NCBI GenBank assembly: GCA_964391595.1
Contig: CAYMMM010000009.1
Location: forward strand, 1 to 27,767
Reading direction: 5' to 3'
DNA length: 27,767 bases
Source: JADZGC01 sp964391595
Lineage (GTDB): Bacteria; Patescibacteriota; Saccharimonadia; CAILAD01; GCA-016700035
Below, piece by piece: positions 1 through 6,152 of this stretch. Each line of letters opens with the position of its first letter. Position 1 is the first letter of the stretch. The translations under genes and the position numbers were made by a program. The notes beneath the pieces were generated by a model, which saw nothing but the letters and a program-made list of their open reading frames with translations, did no database searches and was not told the DNA's origin.

Positions 1-804
1 AAGATCGATGTGTCTCGGATTGGCCGACTCAATTGGACTCCAATCAAGGAGAAAGTGAAGAAACATGGCATGCGTAATTCAAACACCATGGCTATCGCTC
101 CAACTGCGACAATATCAAACATCGTCGGATGCTACCCATGCATAGAGCCTATCTTCAAGAATCTTTATGTCAAGGCAAATATGTCGGGTGACTTCACGGT
201 CATCAACCCTTACCTTGTCGAGGACTTGAAGGCACTCGACCTCTGGAATGACGAGATGATTAAAAAGCTTAAATTCTACGACGGATCAGTGCAGCAAATC
301 TCAGAGATCCCTGTAAATCTGCGCGATAAGTATAAAGAAGTATTCGAGATTCCTTCAGAGTGGCTCATCCGTACAGCTGCATATCGAGGAAAGTGGATCG
401 ACCAGAGTCAATCACTCAATATCTTCCTCCGCGGCACGAGTGGCAAAATGCTAAACGACACCTACACGTATGCTTGGAAGATGGGGCTTAAGACCACCTA
501 CTACCTCCGCAGCATGGCAGCTAGCCAAGTTGAGAAGTCGACCGTTAATACTGCAGAATTCGGGGACACGCACACCCGTGACTTCGGAGGATCTACCGAA
601 ACCATGAGCACGAGCACCATAATCGAAAGTACGAGTGACAGCGCGACCGCAACCATCATGGAGACAGCTACCACAACCGTCGCAACCGCCGTCGCCTCGG
701 ACCTACCATCAGATCTGATATCTGATGCGCCGCTTGTCGCCAGTAACCAAGAAGCACTCAAAGTCTGCTCGATCCTCGATCCAGACTGTGAAGCTTGCCA
801 GTAA
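1..804 (+). CDS. nrdA: Ribonucleoside-diphosphate reductase alpha subunit, C-terminal part (5' truncated by window edge)
   Basis: C-terminal portion of the catalytic subunit that reduces ribonucleoside diphosphates to deoxyribonucleotides. The frame is open from base 1, so the GTG at position 10 is an internal codon and the true start lies outside the window. Visible class I alpha hallmarks are the APTATISNI segment, the WIDQSQSLN segment, and YAWKMGLKTTYYLRS followed by EKSTV. The last residues contain CEAC, the mobile-tail cysteine pair that passes electrons from thioredoxin or glutaredoxin to the active site. Between the barrel end and this tail lies a Thr/Ser/Ala-rich stretch of roughly 60 residues (about nt 590-750), consistent with a long flexible tether. 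The beta subunit starts 9 nt downstream with its ribosome-binding site overlapping this stop codon, so the pair is an operon. Family assignment is secure; the missing N-terminus prevents judging allosteric domains. Confidence 0.95.
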   Translation, partial: KIDVSRIGRLNWTPIKEKVKKHGMRNSNTMAIAPTATISNIVGCYPCIEPIFKNLYVKANMSGDFTVINPYLVEDLKALDLWNDEMIKKLKFYDGSVQQISEIPVNLRDKYKEVFEIPSEWLIRTAAYRGKWIDQSQSLNIFLRGTSGKMLNDTYTYAWKMGLKTTYYLRSMAASQVEKSTVNTAEFGDTHTRDFGGSTETMSTSTIIESTSDSATATIMETATTTVATAVASDLPSDLISDAPLVASNQEALKVCSILDPDCEACQ

Positions 805-813
805 GGAGGCACT

Positions 814-1848
814 ATGAGCATCATCAAAACTGTAACCCGCCCTGACGTAAATCAACGTCGCATTATCAATGGTAAAGATGCAGATGTCATCCAGCTTCAC
901 CCGATGAAACACACCTTTGCATGGGAGTCATACAATGCTGGAAACGCCAATCACTGGCTGCCCACAGAAATCACCATGATGAGCGATATTGAACAGTTAC
1001 GTGCCGGCAGACTTACCGAAGACGAAGTAAAGGCGCTTAAAACTGTCCTTGGCTTCTTTACTACTGCCGATTCTATCGCAGCAAACAACATCGTCCTCGC
1101 GCTCTACAAGCATATCTCAAGCCCTGAATGTCGCATGTACCTGCTGCGCCAGGCGTACGAAGAAGCAATTCACACCCATGCCTACCAGTACATCGTAGAG
1201 TCTCTCGGGCTCGACGGCGGTGAGATCTTCAACATGTACCGCGAGGTGGATGCCATATACACCAAGGCCGAGTTCATTTTGAGCTTCAATGAAGGCATCT
1301 TTGATCCTGCATTCAAGACCGGCACCCTCGAAAACGATCAGAAGTTTCTTGAGAACCTATGTGTGTTCTCGCTGATCCTAGAAGGTATCTTCTTCTATAG
1401 CTCATTCGCAGTAATGTTTGGTTTCCAACGTCAGAACAAAATGGTAGGAGCAGCCGAGCAGATCCAGTACATCATGCGCGACGAAACTCAGCATCTCAAC
1501 TTCGGCATCAAGATGATCAACACAATCCGCGAAGAACAGCCAGAACTTTGGACGCCAGAATTCCAAAGTCACATCATTGATCTCGTACGCAAGGCAGCTG
1601 AGCTTGAGTACACCTTTGCTGCAGAGGTTTTCCCCCGAGGCATCTTTGGCATGAACGCGGATGGCTTCAAGCAATACATCGAGCATATCGCCGACCGTCG
1701 TCTCCAAAGAGTCGGGTTACCAGTACAATTCAAGTCCGAGAACCCATTCCCGTGGATGAGTGAAGCAATTGATCTCACAAAAGAAAAGAACTTCTTCGAA
1801 ACACGTGTCACTGAGTACCAGACGGGCGGTACACTCAATTGGGACTAA
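814..1848 (+). CDS. nrdB: Ribonucleoside-diphosphate reductase beta (radical-generating) subunit
   Basis: 344 residues, normal length for class I R2. It holds the dimetal cofactor and generates the radical used by the alpha subunit. Conserved ligands are visible as D86, E117, H120, E190, E224 and H227, with the radical-site tyrosine at Y124 (within EEAIHTHAY). The C-terminal peptide (ETRVTEYQ... ending NWD) is the expected alpha-docking tail. The overall sequence (HRQNKM-like, RDETQHLNFG, NPFPWMSE, KEKNFFETRV) closely resembles, from memory, the Chlamydia trachomatis class Ic subunit with a constant offset of three residues. That enzyme has Glu at ligand 1 and Phe at the radical site, whereas Asp and Tyr are present here, so a conventional diiron-tyrosyl or Mn/Fe cofactor are both conceivable. 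A strong AAGGAGG site at 803-809 overlaps the nrdA stop and fixes the ATG start. Confidence 0.97.
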   Translation: MSIIKTVTRPDVNQRRIINGKDADVIQLHPMKHTFAWESYNAGNANHWLPTEITMMSDIEQLRAGRLTEDEVKALKTVLGFFTTADSIAANNIVLALYKHISSPECRMYLLRQAYEEAIHTHAYQYIVESLGLDGGEIFNMYREVDAIYTKAEFILSFNEGIFDPAFKTGTLENDQKFLENLCVFSLILEGIFFYSSFAVMFGFQRQNKMVGAAEQIQYIMRDETQHLNFGIKMINTIREEQPELWTPEFQSHIIDLVRKAAELEYTFAAEVFPRGIFGMNADGFKQYIEHIADRRLQRVGLPVQFKSENPFPWMSEAIDLTKEKNFFETRVTEYQTGGTLNWD

Positions 1849-1885
1849 ACTAGTCCAAAACCCTCTGCGCAGCTAAAGATGCTCA

Positions 1886-1894
1886 TGCTATACT
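1886..1894 (+). promoter_or_regulatory. Extended -10 promoter candidate for the DUF3048 gene
   Basis: TGC-TATACT forms an extended -10 element (TATACT at 1889-1894) in the 61-nt gap after nrdB. No good -35 is visible. Transcription would begin near 1901, giving only about a 9-nt leader before the ATG at 1910, which would exclude the AGGGG at 1895-1899 from the mRNA. Confidence 0.5.
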
Positions 1895-1909
1895 AGGGGC
1901 AAGTTTGCT

Positions 1910-3121
1910 ATGCGTAAAACAAAATCCACACATCATACGCCTCACGCGATTGAAGCCAAGCACACCCATCAGACGTCGCCTGCTAGCCACGAGGCGCAAG
2001 AACAAGCTAGCCCTAGCTTCCAAGCTATGGCAAAACTCGAGAAGCCTGCCTGGTATAAAACTCAAGCTGGGAAAATAACCGTTTTCGCCATCACTGCGGT
2101 GATACTTATCGCCGGGGCTACCTGGTATTCGTATGTAGCTAGTCGCAGTCGTATCGAAGCAGCACCGCAAGCCTCCAGCGCATCAGCTACTCCAAGCGAA
2201 AGCCCAAAGCCAGTCACAGCTGAATCAGCTCTGACTGGAATGCTTGTAACTCCAGAGCTTGCCACGAAACCCGTGATGAGTGTTGTTATCGAAAATCTCT
2301 TCCCCGATGCACGGCCACAGTCTGGGTTGAGCCAGGCAGGGGTTGTATATGAAGCACTTGCAGAGGGCGGCATCACGCGCTACATCGCCTTCTATCAAAC
2401 AGATATACCTACTGACATCGGTCCTGTACGCAGTCTACGGCCTGTCTTCTATCAAATGGGTACTGAGTATAACGCTCCGGTAGCTCACATCGGAGGGAGC
2501 ACGGATGGCCTGGCACTTGCACAAAATGATCGCAACTTCAAAGATATGGATCAGTTCTACAATGGCGCCTATTTCCGCCGCATAACCGCACGCTGGGCAC
2601 CGCACAACGTCTACATCTACGGCGATTCGCTCAAAAAAATGGTACAAGACAAGGGATGGTACACGCCTCCGACATTTGCCGCCTGGAAACGCAAAGACGA
2701 CAGCCCAAGCGCCAGCCCTAACGCTACTCGTATTACTGCCGATTTCTCGTATGCCGACTACACCGCATCTTTTCAGTACGACGCACCATCAAATAGTTAC
2801 ATGCGATCAGTCGGGGCGAAACCAGATCTCGATGCCGCGAATGGACAGAAGCAAGTAGCCCCCAAAACAGTCATTGTGTTGTATGCAGCTACCACATACG
2901 GAACGCAACCAAATGGTAAGCCCAAGACGGACATCAATTTGATCGGAAATGGTAAGGCCGTCCTCTTTCAGGATGGAATCGCAACAGAATGTACCTGGAA
3001 GAAAGCATCCGACAAGGGTCGGCTGACGCTCACCGACACTTCTGGCAATGAAGTTGCACTAAACCGTGGACAGAGCTGGGTAAGTATTGTCCCCGCCGGT
3101 CGTCCTGTCATCTGGCAATAG
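1910..3121 (+). CDS. Membrane-anchored DUF3048 (YerB-like) extracytoplasmic protein
   Basis: 403 residues. A charged, His-rich N-terminal segment of about 55 residues precedes one transmembrane helix (about 56-76), followed by a Ser/Ala/Pro linker. The extracytoplasmic region matches DUF3048: ARPQSGLSQAGVVYEALAEG near residues 134-153, then GPVRSLRP, HIGGS and WAPHNVY. A C-terminal DUF3048_C-like part follows (NLIGNGKAVLFQDG, then RGQSWVSIVP). The family includes Bacillus YerB and has no settled biochemical function; it is common in the envelope proteome of Patescibacteria and Firmicutes. Unlike YerB it has no lipobox and is anchored by the helix. It lies alone between nrdB and a bidirectional terminator, with its own weak extended -10 element. 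Start chosen at the first ATG after that element; no well-spaced strong ribosome-binding site is visible. Confidence 0.9.
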   Translation: MRKTKSTHHTPHAIEAKHTHQTSPASHEAQEQASPSFQAMAKLEKPAWYKTQAGKITVFAITAVILIAGATWYSYVASRSRIEAAPQASSASATPSESPKPVTAESALTGMLVTPELATKPVMSVVIENLFPDARPQSGLSQAGVVYEALAEGGITRYIAFYQTDIPTDIGPVRSLRPVFYQMGTEYNAPVAHIGGSTDGLALAQNDRNFKDMDQFYNGAYFRRITARWAPHNVYIYGDSLKKMVQDKGWYTPPTFAAWKRKDDSPSASPNATRITADFSYADYTASFQYDAPSNSYMRSVGAKPDLDAANGQKQVAPKTVIVLYAATTYGTQPNGKPKTDINLIGNGKAVLFQDGIATECTWKKASDKGRLTLTDTSGNEVALNRGQSWVSIVPAGRPVIWQ

Positions 3122-3137
3122 TTTGAATTTCCTATAC

Positions 3138-3167
3138 AAAAACGCCCGGCATAATGCGGGCGCTTTT
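3138..3167. terminator. Bidirectional intrinsic terminator
   Basis: Stem CGCCC(g)GCA / TGC GGGCG spanning 3143-3162, flanked by five A residues at 3138-3142 and four T residues at 3164-3167. It sits between the convergent DUF3048 gene (+) and LPVTG miniprotein gene (-) and can serve both strands. Confidence 0.8.
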
Positions 3168-3190
3168 GAAGCTAGATCTAGCGTGAGGAT

Positions 3191-3355
3191 TTAGCGTGAA
3201 CGGTTAGTAACCGCGTAGCCGATTCCCCATGCGACGAGAGCAGCTACCAATGCAACAGCAACGGTTACAAGGGTGTTACCGGCAGGACCGGTTACTGGGA
3301 GGGTAGCACCAGCCGCTACGACTGGAAGGCTTCCACCTTTACCTGGAGTTGACAT
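3191..3355 (-). CDS. 54-residue LPVTG sortase-substrate miniprotein
   Basis: Starts at the ATG at 3355-3353, fixed by a strong AAGGAGA ribosome-binding site (3368-3362) with a 6-nt spacer; longer upstream frames lack support. The protein is essentially a cell-wall sorting signal: a short polar N-terminus containing SLPVV, the motif LPVTG at residues 19-23, a hydrophobic segment (about 27-47) and a basic tail ending NRSR. No N-terminal signal peptide is present, so the single helix would have to insert N-out/C-in, consistent with the Arg-rich C-terminus. Sortase cleavage after T22 would leave a 22-residue peptide attached to the envelope. A sortase is encoded at 19060-20382. A consensus TTGACA promoter, strong ribosome-binding site and 5' hairpin suggest high expression. 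Similar tiny LPxTG proteins are, from memory, annotated in Saccharibacteria; function unknown. Confidence 0.82.
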   Translation of the reverse strand: MSTPGKGGSLPVVAAGATLPVTGPAGNTLVTVAVALVAALVAWGIGYAVTNRSR

Positions 3356-3370
3356 AAACTGTCTCCTTCT

Positions 3371-3440
3371 TACGAGGGTTATGTTTGTTCGAACATACAA
3401 AACGAGGGCGGCTGAGAAAAATCTCAGACTCACCCTCGTT
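3371..3440 (-). promoter_or_regulatory. Structured 5' leader with alternative pairings (putative riboregulator or mRNA-stability hairpin)
   Basis: In the leader of the LPVTG gene (read on the minus strand) an 8-bp outer stem (3433-3440 with 3401-3408) and a 6-bp inner stem (3422-3427 with 3412-3417) close on an A/U-only 4-nt loop, followed by UUUU. A third copy of the 3' arm (ACCCTCGT, 3379-3372) lies 3 nt before the ribosome-binding site and can pair perfectly (8 bp) with 3432-3439, the same strand used by the first hairpin. The two folds are mutually exclusive. A TGTTCGAACA palindrome (3386-3395) lies between. The first arm begins within about 4 nt of the predicted transcript start. Confidence 0.6.
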
Positions 3441-3450
3441 GTACTGGTGT

Positions 3451-3479
3451 ATATTAACAAGTTTGTCGAATTTTGTCAA
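3451..3479 (-). promoter_or_regulatory. Promoter of the LPVTG miniprotein gene
   Basis: On the minus strand: TTGACA (3479-3474), a 17-nt spacer, then TAATAT (3456-3451) preceded by TGT, an extended -10. Predicted start near 3444, giving a leader of about 90 nt. Confidence 0.75.
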
Positions 3480-3487
3480 CGCTCTGA

Positions 3488-3516
3488 TTGACAGATTGGC
3501 TGATTTTTTTTACACT
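3488..3516 (+). promoter_or_regulatory. Promoter of the GH6 gene
   Basis: TTGACA (3488-3493), a 17-nt spacer and TACACT (3511-3516). Its -35 lies 8 nt from the divergent -35 of the LPVTG gene; the two form a GTCAA...TTGAC dyad (3475-3492), so the promoters probably compete or share a regulator. Confidence 0.75.
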
Positions 3517-3546
3517 AGAAGCATTAGTATTTTAGGGGGTGAGTAC

Positions 3547-4686
3547 GTGAAACATAGGCTATTGAATATTGCATCTAAGACATCTTTTGTAATCTTTGTC
3601 TATATATTTGGGGCAATTTTCGCACCGCTCCAAATAAGCACTGGTAGCTGGTCAAAGATCTCGCGACAACCGAGAAACCCGACGGCACTTACAGAGCCAG
3701 CTGCCCAGTCTACGAGCACACCTACCCCATCCCCCACCCCTACCGCTACAGCACAAACAACAGGCCGAGTTGCCTCGAGCCGAGCAGCGACTGGATCTAC
3801 CACGTACCGTTCAGGCAATCCCTTTGCTGGAGAGAGACTGTACGTCGACCCAGACAGCAACCCTGCAAAGCAAGTGCGTGCCTGGAGTAGCTCTAGGCCT
3901 GGCGACGCCGCCCTTATGAACAAGATTGCATCCCAACCAATGGCGATCTGGATGGGAGACTGGGACACCAACCCAGCCACTACCGCTCGCGAAATCACAA
4001 GCGCTGCACGAGGATCCGGTGCCCTTCCACTACTTGTTCTCTATAATATACCAATACGGGACTGTGGGAGTTACTCGGCAGGAGGTGCAGACTCTGCGAC
4101 TTCGTACAAAAGCTGGATCAATGCTGTTCAAGCCGGAAGTAGCGGTGCAAAAACTGTGTTTATACTCGAGCCTGATGCCGTTGCGGGATGGGATTGCCTC
4201 AGTCCCACACAAAAAAACGAACGTGTAGCGCTCCTGCAATATGCAATCGATACCCTGACTAGCAGCCCCAATCACTACGTGTATTTGGACGCCGGAAACG
4301 CCCACTGGCAATCAGCACAGGAAATATCCCAGCGCCTTCGGGACGTCGGTACCAATAAGCTTACTGGCATTGCTTTGAATGTTTCAAACTTCTTCACTAC
4401 TACCGAATCAAAGAATTACGGCCTGCAGGTCAGTGCCCTCACTAATGGGATTCATTTCGTAATTGACACGAGTCGAAACGGACAAGGTGCACTCGGTGGC
4501 ACAAGCTGGTGTAATCCAGAAGGGCGCGGACTCGGCTCACCACCACAAGTCATGAGCGGCGCACTGGACGCCTTACTTTGGATAAAGATACCTGGCGAAT
4601 CAGATGGTAGCTGCAATGGCGGCCCTGCTAGTGGTGGATGGTGGCCAGAATATGCCCTGAGCCTCATACAGCGAGCAGCATTCTGA
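3547..4686 (+). CDS. Secreted/anchored glycoside hydrolase family 6 (beta-1,4-glucanase)
   Basis: 379 residues from the GTG at 3547, chosen because AGGGGGT precedes it at proper distance and lies downstream of the promoter; upstream in-frame starts lie before the promoter. Residues about 10-28 form a signal peptide or signal anchor, followed by a Pro/Thr/Ser-rich linker (about 40-86). The catalytic domain shows GH6 signatures: YNIPIRDCGSYSAGGA (D172 equivalent to the conserved RDC aspartate), LEPDAVAGW (D210, the expected proton donor), FVIDTSRNG (about 314-322), WCNPEGRGLG and WIKIPGESDG (about 345-354). GH6 enzymes are inverting endoglucanases or cellobiohydrolases acting on beta-1,4-glucan outside the cell. 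It converges with a processive GT2 gene, 13 nt from its small partner, suggesting trimming of a self-made glycan rather than only foraging. No cellulose-binding module is visible. Confidence 0.92.
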   Translation: MKHRLLNIASKTSFVIFVYIFGAIFAPLQISTGSWSKISRQPRNPTALTEPAAQSTSTPTPSPTPTATAQTTGRVASSRAATGSTTYRSGNPFAGERLYVDPDSNPAKQVRAWSSSRPGDAALMNKIASQPMAIWMGDWDTNPATTAREITSAARGSGALPLLVLYNIPIRDCGSYSAGGADSATSYKSWINAVQAGSSGAKTVFILEPDAVAGWDCLSPTQKNERVALLQYAIDTLTSSPNHYVYLDAGNAHWQSAQEISQRLRDVGTNKLTGIALNVSNFFTTTESKNYGLQVSALTNGIHFVIDTSRNGQGALGGTSWCNPEGRGLGSPPQVMSGALDALLWIKIPGESDGSCNGGPASGGWWPEYALSLIQRAAF

Positions 4687-4699
4687 CATTAGCCAATGC

Positions 4700-4882
4700 T
4701 TACCTATTGCAAATAAACGACGGGCACGAGAGCTTAATATGTACGATCCGATCAATCCACGATCCAGGGATAGCATGATATATCTCTAGCAAAAACGGAA
4801 TGAATCGAGAAAGTACGATTACAATTGCTAAGACGTACATTAACAATTCAAAAGGACCGCGCTTCTTGATGGCCTGGATCAT
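4700..4882 (-). CDS. 60-residue membrane protein coupled to the GT2 glycosyltransferase
   Basis: ATG at 4882 overlaps the GT2 stop in an ATGA junction, so translation is probably coupled. The product has a short basic N-terminus (IKKRGP) and one hydrophobic segment of roughly 22 residues (about 11-33), with a C-terminal tail containing two cysteines and a basic end. No family recognised. The position immediately after a processive GT2 recalls small accessory subunits such as PgaD, but there is no clear sequence match, so the role as accessory subunit is inference from position, size and topology. Confidence 0.62.
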   Translation of the reverse strand: MIQAIKKRGPFELLMYVLAIVIVLSRFIPFLLEIYHAIPGSWIDRIVHIKLSCPSFICNR

Positions 4883-6036
4883 GAAGAAACTCCTTGAGTA
4901 ATCTTGTAGCGACGACCTTCTGTCGCCCAGCCAACCTGATGAGTACGAAACTTGCGAAGCACTACGATCTCCACAAATGATTTCAGATAAACAAGCAGAT
5001 TAATCATGCGGAAGAAATATATCATCGGGAATGCAGCAATAACACCCCAAGACTTGTGCTTCACTGCCGCAACAATACACCAGACTAACGTGATCCCTAC
5101 GTCAAGCAGAAATGTGACCGCCAGTCCGATCGGGCTCGTCCGGCGATAGATGTGGACTGGAAGAAAGATAAGAAAGTTCAATGCATATACAAAAGCCTCG
5201 ATAATCTGGTAGCTCATGTATACATCCAGTCGCTGGAACCTGCGTCCAATCTTGCGTCCCGTCACCCCTTGCCAAAAACCTCGATACCAACGCTCTACCT
5301 GCTGGTAGTAATCACGTATGGTACGCGGGTCTTGGGTAAGTGTTTTTGCCGTCGGGATGAACCCAATGCGACCCAGCTTCTTCCGATGAATCTGCAGGGT
5401 GATGTCGAAGTCTTCAGTCATCGTGTTTGTCTCAAAATCTAGCTCTTTGAGGATGTCTGTGCGATAGCAGCTACTTGGACCCGGGATCACCGAAATGACA
5501 CCGAGAGCATGCTGCAATCGGCGCATGACTTCTTGCCCATATGTGTAATCATAAGCTCGGAACTTGGAAACCAAGCCACCGTTTAAGGCCTGGACATAGC
5601 CTGTCATGGCAACATAGCGTGACGCATCGAGATGCTTGAGGAACTCTTTGAAGTAGTTCTTATCAAAAACCGAGTCCGCATCTGCTATGTGTACCCATTC
5701 ATATCTATCTACTATCCTGAAGGCGTTGAGAGCTTTGCGAATCGCGAGTGCTTTACCCGAACGCCTGACGGTGAGTACATTATTGTGCCCTACGATCGCA
5801 CGCGCGAGCTTTGCAGTGGCATCCGTAGATGCGTCATTCACTACGTAAATATGCTCGAGAGCCTGACCTGCTGCGAGAGCGGAATTAATAGTATCCTGAA
5901 TCACCAACTCCTCGTTGTGACCAGGGATAAGTAATGCCAGCTGGTCTTTTGTACGTGGCGTATACGTAATCGGGACGTCGATAGCTACGCCGTCCAGTGG
6001 GGTCATATGTTGCATAATATGGATAGTTTTTTGCAT
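4879..6036 (-). CDS. Processive GT2 family glycosyltransferase (beta-glycan synthase-like)
   Basis: 385 residues. A cytoplasmic GT-A domain (about 32-265) shows the family motifs: VVNDAS (D68), ADAD (D119 and D121, UDP/metal binding), TED (207-209, catalytic base D209) and QVERW (246-250), the QxxRW motif of processive synthases such as cellulose, PNAG and hyaluronan synthases. About four transmembrane segments follow (roughly 274-297, 302-325, 330-360 as one or two). It lacks the N-terminal helices of BcsA and PgaC, so the pore is presumably built from these C-terminal helices and perhaps the coupled 60-residue protein. Product unknown: a beta-1,4-glucan fits the convergent GH6, but PNAG-like polymers are possible. 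Strong promoter at 6105-6077 and AGAGG ribosome-binding site before the ATG. Confidence 0.9.
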   Translation of the reverse strand: MQKTIHIMQHMTPLDGVAIDVPITYTPRTKDQLALLIPGHNEELVIQDTINSALAAGQALEHIYVVNDASTDATAKLARAIVGHNNVLTVRRSGKALAIRKALNAFRIVDRYEWVHIADADSVFDKNYFKEFLKHLDASRYVAMTGYVQALNGGLVSKFRAYDYTYGQEVMRRLQHALGVISVIPGPSSCYRTDILKELDFETNTMTEDFDITLQIHRKKLGRIGFIPTAKTLTQDPRTIRDYYQQVERWYRGFWQGVTGRKIGRRFQRLDVYMSYQIIEAFVYALNFLIFLPVHIYRRTSPIGLAVTFLLDVGITLVWCIVAAVKHKSWGVIAAFPMIYFFRMINLLVYLKSFVEIVVLRKFRTHQVGWATEGRRYKITQGVSS

Positions 6037-6076
6037 AGAATACCTCTACCAAACCAACAGATTGGGTTGATCAGTG

Positions 6077-6105
6077 ATAATACCAAAATATTTGCTTTTT
6101 GTCAA
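6077..6105 (-). promoter_or_regulatory. Promoter of the GT2 gene
   Basis: Minus strand: perfect TTGACA (6105-6100), 17-nt spacer, TATTAT (6082-6077) with an upstream TGG making an extended -10. Predicted start near 6070, giving a leader of about 34 nt with an SD. The strongest promoter in the window by eye. Confidence 0.82.
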
Positions 6106-6140
6106 TATTTATGCTTATGCTTAGCTTCTTTCGAGTAGCG

Positions 6141-6146
6141 TATAAT
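6141..6146 (+). promoter_or_regulatory. -10 box giving a leaderless pilin-operon mRNA
   Basis: TATAAT ends 6 nt before the ATG at 6153, so transcription would begin at or next to the start codon. No Shine-Dalgarno or consensus -35 is visible. This argues for the ATG at 6153 rather than an in-frame upstream ATG at 6099. Confidence 0.68.
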
Positions 6147-6152
6147 ACACTT

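Noticed and set aside
501..827. Minus-strand 108-residue frame antisense to nrdA
   Set aside because: It is a shadow of the Thr/Ser-rich tail; no ribosome-binding site and no recognisable domain.
1840..1856. GGACTA/TAGTCC hairpin at the nrdB stop
   Set aside because: Six AT-containing pairs without a T tract; too weak to call a terminator.
3171..3182. 12-bp palindrome GCTAGATCTAGC
   Set aside because: Not followed by a T tract and with no second copy noticed; chance occurrence is likely.
3386..3395. TGTTCGAACA as a LexA/DinR SOS box
   Set aside because: SOS boxes of this type read GAAC-N4-GTTC; here the half-sites are in the opposite order and adjacent.
3385..3546. 54-residue N-terminal extension of the GH6 frame
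   Set aside because: It starts before the TTGACA/TACACT promoter and covers the opposite leader hairpin; the GTG at 3547 has a proper ribosome-binding site and begins a signal sequence.
6099..6152. 18-residue N-terminal extension of the first pilin
   Set aside because: The ATG at 6153 follows a TATAAT at leaderless spacing and gives a normal short prepilin leader.
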